DNA of 7,013 nt from a bacterium. Lineage in GTDB: Bacteria > Krumholzibacteriota > Krumholzibacteriia > Krumholzibacteriales > WJIX01. Shown piece after piece: positions 1 through 6,499 of the stretch (the stretch's first letter is position 1; the number at the start of each line of letters is the position of its first letter). The stretch is from contig JAGHBT010000233.1 of assembly GCA_021160845.1 (NCBI GenBank), forward strand, positions 1 through 7,013. The letters are read 5' to 3'. The notes under the pieces are model-generated. The model was not told the origin of the DNA. It saw only the letters and a program-made list of their open reading frames with translations, and searched no databases. Both the position numbers and the translations under genes were made by a program.

Positions 1-18
1 CTGATAAATAAGACAAAC

Positions 19-1119
19 TTAAATTTTTATAAATATCCGTTTCCGGTATAACAAATAGAGCAACAGCCAGAAGAACACGATATGAATAAGAGCAAATAGA
101 AGCGATCCGAACATCCTCCCCGCCAGCGGCGCCAATAGTTTGTCATAGAACCAGTTATAAGCTGTTACTCTGGAACCGTCCGCGCCATTAAACCTTATAA
201 GATAAATGCCCGTTTTTACCCAGAGCGAGGATAGAATAAAGAGAAAGAGGGGGTTTCTTCCGAAAACCGTTAAGGGGAATACCGCCCTTTTCCAGCTCTT
301 TACTTCTGTTATCCAGATAAAACCAGCCAGAAATGAAAATGCGACGCCGGATGTCAGCAGCACATACGAACTTGTCCATAGAGATTTGTTAATCGGGAAA
401 ATAGTTCCCCAGATAAGCCCGGCTGCGGCTGTTAAAACACCGAGGGGAAACATTCTTTTAAACACACCGCCGTAATCGGCTCCGCCGCCTATTACACTGC
501 CCGCCAGATACCCGGATAACACCGTAACCACGGCCGGGAATGTGCCTAGCAGTCCCTCCGGATCAAAAGGGACGGCGCGGCCGCGCCAGAGATGATTCTC
601 TCCAAGAAGTTTCAGGTCGAGAGAACGGACAAGATTATTCTCCAGCGAAAAATCCCCCCAGAGTGAAAGAACAAGCCAGTACCCCGCCAGAATAACCGCC
701 GACGTAATTAGCAATTGTCGCCGTTTCAAAAACAAGGATAAAAAAGCTGCCACCCCCCAGGCAAGGGCGATTCTCTGAAGAACTCCCATAACTCTGAGCG
801 AAGAAAGACTTTCCAGGAAGGGATAGGCATTGAGGAAAACGCCGGCCGCGAAGATTACAAGAACTCTTACCAGAATTTTCCGAGCCAGAAGGGGCGAGAA
901 CTTGTGCTCGTAGCGGCTGAATGAAAACCAGGTCGAAACGCCGGCGACAAAAAGGAAAAAGGGGAAGACAAAATCCGCGAGGCGGAACCCGTTCCATCCG
1001 GCGTGCCTCAAGGGGGAATACATATAAACCCAGCTTCCGGGTGTGTTAACCAGAACCATACCCGCGACAGCCAGCCCCCTCATCGCGTCAATTGCAGTTA
1101 TACGGGTAGTTGCGCTCAT
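19..1119 (-). CDS. HGSNAT-like (DUF5009/COG4299) transmembrane acyltransferase
   Basis: A 366-aa, very hydrophobic protein with roughly ten membrane segments. It matches the heparan-alpha-glucosaminide N-acetyltransferase / NagX-type family, which moves an acetyl group from cytoplasmic acetyl-CoA to a sugar on the far side of the membrane. Family landmarks appear in order: AIDAMRGLAV at residues 9-18; RHAGWNG at 38-44, whose His39 aligns with the active-site histidine of human HGSNAT; ADFVFPFFLFVAG at 48-60; MGVLQRIALA at 111-120; FDPEGLLGTFPAV at 185-197; NKSLWTSSYVL at 244-254; and GRNPLF at 287-292. The length suits bacterial members. The ATG at 1119 sits 11 nt after an AAAGGA ribosome-binding site, and the TAA stop is at 19-21. 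The gene is divergent from the SatP gene. It is richer in G+C than the operon on the right. The family call is firm. The substrate is unknown, and a sugar or envelope glycan is only the family expectation. Confidence 0.88.
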   Translation of the reverse strand: MSATTRITAIDAMRGLAVAGMVLVNTPGSWVYMYSPLRHAGWNGFRLADFVFPFFLFVAGVSTWFSFSRYEHKFSPLLARKILVRVLVIFAAGVFLNAYPFLESLSSLRVMGVLQRIALAWGVAAFLSLFLKRRQLLITSAVILAGYWLVLSLWGDFSLENNLVRSLDLKLLGENHLWRGRAVPFDPEGLLGTFPAVVTVLSGYLAGSVIGGGADYGGVFKRMFPLGVLTAAAGLIWGTIFPINKSLWTSSYVLLTSGVAFSFLAGFIWITEVKSWKRAVFPLTVFGRNPLFLFILSSLWVKTGIYLIRFNGADGSRVTAYNWFYDKLLAPLAGRMFGSLLFALIHIVFFWLLLYLLYRKRIFIKI

Positions 1120-1130
1120 AGAGATAGTTT

Positions 1131-1136
1131 TCCTTT
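1131..1136 (-). promoter_or_regulatory. Ribosome-binding site of the acyltransferase gene
   Basis: The minus strand reads AAAGGA, 11 nt upstream of the ATG at 1119. It supports that start, which also places the family's N-terminal D-x-M-R-G motif about ten residues in, as expected. Confidence 0.6.
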
Positions 1137-1277
1137 GAAATTTAGCTCAATATTTAATCTCCCCATCCCGGCGTTAAATCTTATCTTACTTTTATTCGCT
1201 TTAAAAGTATTTTTCGAATGTGGCGCTGTCGGATATGGTTAAAATTGAATGTTTTTTTAATCCCGGATGCTTTTCCC

Positions 1278-1305
1278 TTGATTAGTTGTGAAAGGGCTAT
1301 ATATT
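1278..1305 (+). promoter_or_regulatory. Candidate sigma-70-like promoter for the SatP gene
   Basis: TTGATT at 1278-1283 (four of six matches to TTGACA) and TATATT at 1300-1305 (five of six matches to TATAAT) are separated by 16 nt. They would give a leader of about 55 nt before the ATG at 1367. A weak inverted repeat, CCCTT at 1275-1279 with AAGGG at 1292-1296, lies across the spacer and could be an operator. The rest of the 247-nt divergent region (1120-1366) is A+T-rich; I found no convincing promoter for the minus-strand acyltransferase there, and no small gene. In an A+T-rich region a match like this can arise by chance. Confidence 0.35.
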
Positions 1306-1353
1306 TTTCTGTTTAAGAAATTCGGATTCTTAGGTGGTTTTTTTGACAAATTT

Positions 1354-1358
1354 GGAGG
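1354..1358 (+). promoter_or_regulatory. Ribosome-binding site that decides the SatP start
   Basis: A perfect GGAGG core lies 8 nt before the ATG at 1367. An in-frame GTG at 1334 would add 11 residues, but it would place this ribosome-binding site inside the coding region and has no comparable site of its own. The ATG is therefore preferred. Confidence 0.8.
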
Positions 1359-1366
1359 TTTATTTT

Positions 1367-1933
1367 ATGCCTGAACAAAAGTTGGCTAATCCCGCCGTCG
1401 TCGGCCTGTCCGGCTTCGGTTTGACTACTCTGGTTTTGCAATTTCATAATCTCGGCTGGTGTGGAGCAGGTCCTGTTCTCGCGCTTGCACTTATTTTCGG
1501 AGGATTGGCTCAGTTTATCGCCGGCTTGCAGGAGATGAAAACAGGCAATAGCTTCGGTTATCTGGCGTTCGTTGCTTACGGAAGTTTTTGGATGTCACTC
1601 GGTGTAATTTTTCTTCTAAATCATTTTGGCATTTACAAGTCTTCAGCTACCGACACAGGCTGGTTCCTTACTGGCTGGACGCTCTTTACCGTGATTTTAT
1701 GGATCGGTTCAATGCGTGTAAACACGACCCTTGCGATTACATTTACCCTACTGCTTATCGGTTTTGTTTTGCTCGATATAGCCCATTTCGGACACCCTGC
1801 CTTAACAAAGATCGCGGCCTGGGATCTTATCGCTTGCGCTCTTTTCGCGTGGTACACGATGGCACACTCCTTGTATCTTGATATGTTTGGCCGCGATGTA
1901 CTGCCGGCGGGCAAGCCATGGATAAAAGCATAA
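1367..1933 (+). CDS. satP: SatP/YaaH-family acetate/succinate transporter
   Basis: A 188-aa protein of the GPR1/FUN34/YaaH (AceTr) family, inner-membrane channels or proton symporters for acetate and succinate. The signature NPAVVGL is at residues 8-14, against the family NPAPLGL. The second conserved block spans residues 44-64: it begins FGGLAQFIAGLQE and ends in GNSFG. YGSFWMSLG follows at 71-79. Six hydrophobic segments are visible at about 12-28, 36-54, 66-86, 98-114, 120-140 and 150-170, the usual number. The length equals that of E. coli SatP as I remember it. The ATG at 1367 is set by the GGAGG 8 nt upstream. The gene is monocistronic here: divergent from an acyltransferase and convergent with the outer-membrane barrel gene. 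The family call is firm. Whether acetate is the preferred substrate is inferred from the family. Confidence 0.92.
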   Translation: MPEQKLANPAVVGLSGFGLTTLVLQFHNLGWCGAGPVLALALIFGGLAQFIAGLQEMKTGNSFGYLAFVAYGSFWMSLGVIFLLNHFGIYKSSATDTGWFLTGWTLFTVILWIGSMRVNTTLAITFTLLLIGFVLLDIAHFGHPALTKIAAWDLIACALFAWYTMAHSLYLDMFGRDVLPAGKPWIKA

Positions 1934-1947
1934 ATCATAATTTATGC
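1928..1947. repeat. Perfect 8-bp inverted repeat over the SatP stop codon
   Basis: GCATAAAT (1928-1935) and ATTTATGC (1940-1947) are exact reverse complements around a 4-nt loop, CATA. The hairpin contains the satP stop codon at 1931-1933 and lies in a gap between converging genes. It may help end transcription or protect the 3' end of the messenger. No T-run follows directly on either strand, so it is not a standard intrinsic terminator. Confidence 0.55.
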
Positions 1948-1952
1948 GCGGG

Positions 1953-1976
1953 CGGGATTTTAGGCGTTTTTTCCCG
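1953..1976. terminator. Weak candidate hairpin between converging genes
   Basis: CGGGA (1953-1957) can pair with TCCCG (1972-1976) across a 14-nt loop that contains a run of T residues. The stem is only 5 bp, and no T-run follows the hairpin on either strand. With the repeat at 1928-1947 it is the only terminator-like structure in the 48-nt gap that separates the satP stop from the barrel-gene stop at 1982. Confidence 0.25.
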
Positions 1977-1981
1977 GTCTG

Positions 1982-3226
1982 TTAAAAACTATATTTTATT
2001 TTTGTATAACCAATATCGTTTTTATCATAAACCCCAAACCTGCCCGCATTGCCGACAAAAATATTAGCGCCAAGCAACAATTCAAAGCCATCAACTAAAT
2101 TATATATTATTTTGGGACGAATAAGCGCATCGGAATTATTCAACCCGATATATGAAAAGAGCTCAAACCGCAGCGTTTCCCGCAGAAATTCTTTACTTAA
2201 CAAAAGGGTTACTGTGTTTTCATATTCATCATTATTTATGTAATCATCATAATTCAAGATTGCCTGTTGAACGAATTGAGAGCTTAACCTAACGCCCCGC
2301 AAAGTATAATCTGCGCCAATCAAATAGTGCAAATAATCCCTCTTGACCGTACCATCCGCAAGTGCCGGGTCTTCGGAATTGAAATATTTACCTCTATAGT
2401 AAGCGCCTTCACCACGCAACACGAAACCGCCGAGTGTGGTGCTAAAGCTGCCCCCGGCTAATCCCAAACGATGATATCTCGGAGTAACAGCAAGCTCTGT
2501 CAGTTGAGATGTTAGTGAATCTATTGTTTTAGCGATGTGCATGGTCGGATCATCGTCCCACATGTAACCACCCATTATTTCAAAATCAATGTTAGAAGTA
2601 ATTGCTGAATATTTTGCAAACACTTCACTGTTTCCCAACTTGGCTGGAACCTCATTTTGAGAGTAATCAAAAGTCGGTTGAACGGGAAACTCCAATTGCG
2701 GGAACCAGATAGAACTTTCACCCGGCATTTTGGTCGATAAAAAAGACGGCACCCAGACAAATTCAAATGTATTATCTCCAAGATAATAATTTGCCTTCAA
2801 AGATGTAACCCCCATACGAATTTCATCAAAATCCCGCAGCAGGAATTCACTCAAATCTTTTGGCGACACAATGTCGGTAATAAACACCCCATCTGCTTTG
2901 CCCCAGATGATTTGCTGCTTACCGATGCGCAAATCTACCGCGTCAAAATAGATATCCATAAATGCTTCCCGGAGTCCGATTTCCAAATCCTGATTCGGAT
3001 ACTGGTAAATATACGGATTGATTTTAAAAGCTGTCCGGTCTTTACTGTGCTCTATATTCAAATTGAAAGTATTTTGAATAATGGCATACTCGTTCTTTTC
3101 TGTTAATAATATCCCCGTATAATTACGGACATAGCCGGACCAATTAAGCGACTGGGCATTCACTCCATTTGTAAAAATAAACAGGGCAAATACACCCCAT
3201 GAGATTTTAAAACGCAAATTTCTCAT
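1982..3226 (-). CDS. DUF1302-like outer-membrane beta-barrel protein
   Basis: A 414-aa exported protein. Residues 1-24 form a signal peptide: Arg/Lys at 2-7, a hydrophobic stretch at 8-18, and probable cleavage after VNA. The mature part has the alternating short-strand pattern of a beta-barrel and ends in phenylalanine (KYSF), as outer-membrane proteins often do. The block at about 85-140 resembles DUF1302 family proteins: LREAFMDIYF, then LRIGKQQIIWGKADGVFITD, then a DLSEFLLRDFDEIR segment. It begins with a 4-bp ATGA overlap with the LolA-like gene and has GAGAGGG just upstream, so it is probably translated from the same message. By context it is the outer-membrane partner of the RND transporter, perhaps a receiving site or channel for the exported molecule. 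Porin-like or alginate-export-like barrels are the alternatives. The outer-membrane barrel call is good; the exact family is moderate. Confidence 0.78.
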   Translation of the reverse strand: MRNLRFKISWGVFALFIFTNGVNAQSLNWSGYVRNYTGILLTEKNEYAIIQNTFNLNIEHSKDRTAFKINPYIYQYPNQDLEIGLREAFMDIYFDAVDLRIGKQQIIWGKADGVFITDIVSPKDLSEFLLRDFDEIRMGVTSLKANYYLGDNTFEFVWVPSFLSTKMPGESSIWFPQLEFPVQPTFDYSQNEVPAKLGNSEVFAKYSAITSNIDFEIMGGYMWDDDPTMHIAKTIDSLTSQLTELAVTPRYHRLGLAGGSFSTTLGGFVLRGEGAYYRGKYFNSEDPALADGTVKRDYLHYLIGADYTLRGVRLSSQFVQQAILNYDDYINNDEYENTVTLLLSKEFLRETLRFELFSYIGLNNSDALIRPKIIYNLVDGFELLLGANIFVGNAGRFGVYDKNDIGYTKIKYSF

Positions 3227-4011
3227 TTTAACCCTCTCTTCATCATCCTTTCAGTAAACTTGTTAGCTGAAATGCCCGTATCCAGTTTAACATCGGCGAG
3301 TTCCATTTTTGTAGTATGATCTTTTTGAACATTATGCATTTCACTTGATAAAACTGTCCAATAATCATTAATTTTTTCATACTTTTTGACTAATAAAATT
3401 TTTAATAGTTCTTCATCTTCATCGTAAAATTCTTTTTTTAGTCCGATCCATTTATCTTTGATGACCCAGGTAATAGACCGAGAATACATATACTCTTTAT
3501 CTTTGGGAATGCTTTCGACCACATAGCAGGTTTCCCCTTCTAACGTTTCTTCGCGCAGCAACCTATGCGTGTCATCAGTGGGATGGCGGTCACCCAAATC
3601 ATCATAAGTAAAATCAGAACCCATGAAATAATCACTCTTGCTGTCGCTGGAAATTCGTTTCACTTTTTTTAGGGCAGGCAAATAAATCCATTGATCATCA
3701 TCTTTGCCGACTTCATCGTAGCTCCAATTCATGAAAGAGGTATTGCGCACGTCGGCAGGTGAAACAAAAAACATGATCTTCTTTTCCATACCGCTAAAAT
3801 CTTTGACGAACTGTTTGATTTCGCGTACCCGCTGAGCGCCACGAGAATTAATTAGCGACATGGTCAGATCACCCTGCATGTCATTCCCTGTTTCCCGATT
3901 GTAAACATTTTCGATAATCTGCAAGCCGGTGATTTTTGTTTGAGAAAATATTAAAGTTGGTACAGCAATTAATATTGCTATTAAAACGATTTTGATTTTT
4001 GTTGTTTCCAT
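3223..4011 (-). CDS. LolA-like periplasmic protein ('outer membrane lipoprotein-sorting' family)
   Basis: A 262-aa secreted protein. Residues 1-23 form a signal peptide with a hydrophobic core (VLIAILIAVPTLIF) and probable cleavage after IFS. No lipobox cysteine follows (the only Cys is at 162), so a soluble periplasmic location is likely. The mature part matches the LolA-like family usually named outer membrane lipoprotein-sorting protein (I believe PF17131). Landmarks are VRNTSFMNWSYDE at about 88-100, DDDQWIYLPALKKVKRI at 104-120, and the SSDSKSDYFMGSDFTYDDL segment at 121-139. LolA folds are open half-barrels that shield lipid chains. In this family the protein is often encoded beside MMPL/RND transporters, as here, which suggests it ferries the pump's hydrophobic substrate. 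It is not the housekeeping LolA: it is longer and operon-linked. Its start has AGGGGG 8 nt upstream. The cargo is unknown. Confidence 0.85.
   Translation of the reverse strand: METTKIKIVLIAILIAVPTLIFSQTKITGLQIIENVYNRETGNDMQGDLTMSLINSRGAQRVREIKQFVKDFSGMEKKIMFFVSPADVRNTSFMNWSYDEVGKDDDQWIYLPALKKVKRISSDSKSDYFMGSDFTYDDLGDRHPTDDTHRLLREETLEGETCYVVESIPKDKEYMYSRSITWVIKDKWIGLKKEFYDEDEELLKILLVKKYEKINDYWTVLSSEMHNVQKDHTTKMELADVKLDTGISANKFTERMMKRGLK
3232..3237 (-). promoter_or_regulatory. Ribosome-binding site and 4-bp coupling junction
   Basis: The minus strand reads AGAGGG 5 nt before the barrel gene's ATG (3226-3224), within the last codons of the LolA-like gene. The stop TGA of that gene (3225-3223) and the ATG share ATGA. 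This arrangement commonly gives coupled translation. Confidence 0.65.
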
Positions 4012-4019
4012 TTTTAAAT

Positions 4020-4025
4020 CCCCCT
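4020..4025 (-). promoter_or_regulatory. Ribosome-binding site of the LolA-like gene
   Basis: The minus strand reads AGGGGG, 8 nt before the ATG at 4011. It lies in the 70-nt gap after the RND gene. I see no terminator hairpin or separate promoter in that gap, which fits cotranscription. Confidence 0.65.
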
Positions 4026-4081
4026 AAGTTAAAATTAAATAAATTACGGATAAAACGAATAACAAAGATTCAAACTGCATA

Positions 4082-6391
4082 TTAATCCGTAACATCGGCA
4101 TTATGTTTCTTTTTAAAATAAATATTCGATTTAAACAATAACAAATACATGATCGTCACCGTTCCCAGAAAACTGGTGAACATATTCAAAGAAACTAACA
4201 TCCCCAACGCCCTGTTTGGCGGGAATACTGAAAACAGCAGCACTAAAAATCCCGCTATAACCACAATCGCGTTAAAAACAATAGCCCTACCGGAATGCCG
4301 CATAGTGAGTTGACTGGTTAAAATCTTGTCGCCTGTTTCACCCGCGTATATTTTGTATCGTTCCAGAAAGTGAACCGCGTAGTCGATTCCAATTCCGACT
4401 GCGATGCTGGAGAGCAAGGCTGTAGTGGTGGATAGTGGAATATTCAGCAATCCCATCACTCCAAAACTGATAATCGACGTAATAATAATGGGCACTGAAC
4501 CAATTATCCCCGCTACAAGGCTTTTAAACATTATGGAAAGAAGAATAATAACAATTATCAGCGACATCAGCAGGCTGGCAACCTGCCCCTTTAAAATCAG
4601 ATCGGTAAATACAAGCCCCTTATAGCCCGACCCCGCATATTTGAGCTCAACATTTTTTCCATTGAGTTCAGAAATGTGCTTTTCAATTATCGCGATGACG
4701 CTGTTGATTGCCTTTGAATTATCGCTTTTTAACTGAAACGTCAAATTGGCCTTTTTGTAATCATAATCTACTACTTTCCACAAATTTTCAGGGTCGCCGG
4801 ACATTTCGTAAAGCAGCAGATACTGAGCGATAAGCTCCCGCGATTCCGGAATGATATTATATTTTTCATCATCGGCATGCATGACTTTGTTCATACGCTT
4901 GAGATAATCGGTCAATGCAAATGAATTACCGACAATTTTCAATCTTCCCTCGACATCATCCTGCATTTTGTCAATTGCCCTTAGAACATCCGGATTTTTA
5001 AACGCCTCTTTATCTTTGGAATCCAGGATTACGTTCAGAGTGGATGTGCCGCCGAAATTCTCATTTATAAATTTATCGGTGAGTACAATATCACTGTCCT
5101 TTTCAAATTTATCCAGAAAACTGGAATTAATCCATACCTTCCCTATCCCCATAACCGAGATAAGAATTATTAAAACTGTTAAAACAATCGTTACATATTT
5201 GTACTTTATAATGTTAGATGAAAATTTGACGGCAAAATTCTTCTTGTTTTCATTTGTGCCTTTATTCTGACCTTTCCATTTTGGCAATCCAAAAACCATA
5301 ACTCCCGCAGGAATCATCACCAGTGAAAACACCATCGCAACCATAACGCCAAAAGCAGTAAACACCCCAAAATATTTAATAGGATACACTTGAGAAGTCA
5401 GCAATGAAATAAAACCCACAGCTGTAGTAACAGAAGTCATAACTACCGGCTTCCACATTCCTTTAATCATATCCAGTGTTGCATCTCTTTTCGCCGCGTT
5501 GGGATTTTTAATCATAAAAAGATGGAGATGGCTGTAAAGATGAATTCCATCTGCCACCCCTATAGCAATAAGCATAATCGGAATCATGGTAGAGATAGCA
5601 TAGATGGGAATACGCAAAGCCGCCATTAATCCAAATGTCCATACCGTACTGAACAAGACAACCAGTAGCGTGAGAAATGTGCTTTTAAAACTTCGCAACA
5701 CAAGCAGCAGAACCAGAATAATAACAAGAACAACTATCGGCACCATGCGTTTCATATCAGCGGGACCAAGCAAGGCCATGGTCCCTTCCACTATTGGGCG
5801 GCCGGCGACGCGAATTTTTTCGGGTCCTTCGAAAGATCTGCCCAGTTCTAAAATCCGCCGGTAAAATTCCTGGGAAAAAACATCATCTTCAATTTCAGCG
5901 ATAACAATCGTCACCTTTTCATCAGTCGATACCAGCCTCCCGAAAACCATTTCATTATTGCGCACATTTGAACGGAGTTTCTCCATACCTTCATCCGTGT
6001 TTGGCGTACGCTTAAAAAAAGCTCTTACATCCATTCCGTCTTCAGTACCAATGATATTATCAGCCGTGTAAAGAGAAGTGACATCATCCTTGTTTATTTC
6101 CTTCATCTTCTGCAGAGCTTTAGTCAAATCTTTTACTTTCTGAATTGTTCCCGAATTGTAAATTCCCTGCTTATTTTCAATAGCGATAATAATTCCATCT
6201 TTGATATTGAACCATTCTTCAGCCTGGTTGCTGTACACAAACGCGGGGTGATTCTGAGGCATATACTTATCAAGATCCGTCTCCATTCGGGAATTGCTTT
6301 TCATCACTTTAAAAAATCCGATTGTTATAATTAATGAAATTGCCAGAATCAGCCAGGGGGTTTTTAATAGTTTGTTTAATAATTTTTCCAT
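4082..6391 (-). CDS. MMPL/SSD-type RND superfamily transporter (COG1033-like)
   Basis: A 769-aa inner-membrane transporter with the duplicated RND plan. TM1 (about 12-30) precedes a periplasmic domain at 31-215 and TM2-6 (216-233, 238-258, 265-288, 314-333, 341-368). TM7 (398-418) precedes a second periplasmic domain at 420-600 and TM8-12 (603-622, 625-648, 652-674, 702-722, 728-753). Each half carries an acidic residue in its fourth helix, where RND pumps relay protons: Asp281 in IGVADGIHLYSH and Asp670 in GIGIDYAVHFLERYK. At 769 aa it is shorter than HAE-type drug pumps (about 1,030-1,050 aa) and lacks their large docking domains, matching the MMPL/HpnN-like branch that moves lipids and other hydrophobic molecules. 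No adaptor or TolC gene is nearby; a LolA-like protein and an outer-membrane barrel follow instead. The ATG has AAAGGG 7 nt upstream. The family call is firm; the substrate and direction of transport are unknown. Confidence 0.9.
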   Translation of the reverse strand: MEKLLNKLLKTPWLILAISLIITIGFFKVMKSNSRMETDLDKYMPQNHPAFVYSNQAEEWFNIKDGIIIAIENKQGIYNSGTIQKVKDLTKALQKMKEINKDDVTSLYTADNIIGTEDGMDVRAFFKRTPNTDEGMEKLRSNVRNNEMVFGRLVSTDEKVTIVIAEIEDDVFSQEFYRRILELGRSFEGPEKIRVAGRPIVEGTMALLGPADMKRMVPIVVLVIILVLLLVLRSFKSTFLTLLVVLFSTVWTFGLMAALRIPIYAISTMIPIMLIAIGVADGIHLYSHLHLFMIKNPNAAKRDATLDMIKGMWKPVVMTSVTTAVGFISLLTSQVYPIKYFGVFTAFGVMVAMVFSLVMIPAGVMVFGLPKWKGQNKGTNENKKNFAVKFSSNIIKYKYVTIVLTVLIILISVMGIGKVWINSSFLDKFEKDSDIVLTDKFINENFGGTSTLNVILDSKDKEAFKNPDVLRAIDKMQDDVEGRLKIVGNSFALTDYLKRMNKVMHADDEKYNIIPESRELIAQYLLLYEMSGDPENLWKVVDYDYKKANLTFQLKSDNSKAINSVIAIIEKHISELNGKNVELKYAGSGYKGLVFTDLILKGQVASLLMSLIIVIILLSIMFKSLVAGIIGSVPIIITSIISFGVMGLLNIPLSTTTALLSSIAVGIGIDYAVHFLERYKIYAGETGDKILTSQLTMRHSGRAIVFNAIVVIAGFLVLLFSVFPPNRALGMLVSLNMFTSFLGTVTIMYLLLFKSNIYFKKKHNADVTD

Positions 6392-6398
6392 TTGTTAA

Positions 6399-6404
6399 CC
6401 CTTT
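6399..6404 (-). promoter_or_regulatory. Ribosome-binding site of the RND gene
   Basis: The minus strand reads AAAGGG, 7 nt before the ATG at 6391. It supports that start, which is followed directly by a short basic stretch and the first membrane segment. Confidence 0.65.
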
Positions 6405-6455
6405 CGAAAAAATTAAGCTACATTGCACACGAATGACACCTATTACACCGATAAC

Positions 6456-6489
6456 CACGGATTATAAAGATACATTATTGAAATCCGTG
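6456..6489. repeat. Perfect 8-bp inverted repeat upstream of the RND gene
   Basis: CACGGATT (6456-6463) and AATCCGTG (6482-6489) are exact reverse complements with an 18-nt spacer. They lie in the 108-nt gap between the TetR gene and the RND gene. On the minus strand the arms fall on the -10 and -35 positions of a possible promoter, so this is a candidate operator. The arm centres are about 26 bp apart, wider than in typical TetR operators. It could instead be an attenuating hairpin or a remnant of a dispersed intergenic repeat. Confidence 0.5.
6461..6466 (-). promoter_or_regulatory. Candidate -10 element upstream of the RND gene
   Basis: The minus strand reads a perfect TATAAT, about 70 nt upstream of the RND start codon and inside the left arm of the inverted repeat. 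The -35 position (6484-6489, CACGGA) is a poor match to TTGACA, so a promoter here would be weak or activator-dependent. The operon may instead be transcribed from a promoter upstream of the TetR gene, beyond the window. Confidence 0.3.
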
Positions 6490-6499
6490 TAACTCTTTG

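Noticed and set aside
635..997. A 120-codon open frame on the minus strand inside the acyltransferase gene
   Set aside because: It lies fully within a well-supported gene in another frame of the same strand. Its translation is rich in Ser, Pro, Arg and Gly with no recognisable motif, and no ribosome-binding site stands out.
1003..1242. A 79-codon plus-strand open frame running from the acyltransferase start region into the divergent promoter region
   Set aside because: About half is antisense to the conserved N-terminus of the acyltransferase. The rest is A+T-rich non-coding sequence, with no family resemblance in the translation.
1251..1259. A T-run in the divergent region that might suggest a terminator
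   Set aside because: No stable stem precedes it on either strand, and both flanking genes point away from it.
1343..1348. A perfect TTGACA that could be a -35 element
   Set aside because: It is only 18 nt before the satP ATG, so its -10 would fall inside the coding region. The match is probably chance.
1334..1366. An upstream GTG start for the SatP gene
   Set aside because: The GGAGG at 1354-1358 lies 8 nt before the ATG at 1367, and the shorter protein has the normal family N-terminus.
4968..5270. A 100-codon plus-strand open frame opposite the RND gene
   Set aside because: It is antisense to conserved RND coding sequence. The composition follows from the reverse reading of hydrophobic codons, and there is no independent evidence for translation.
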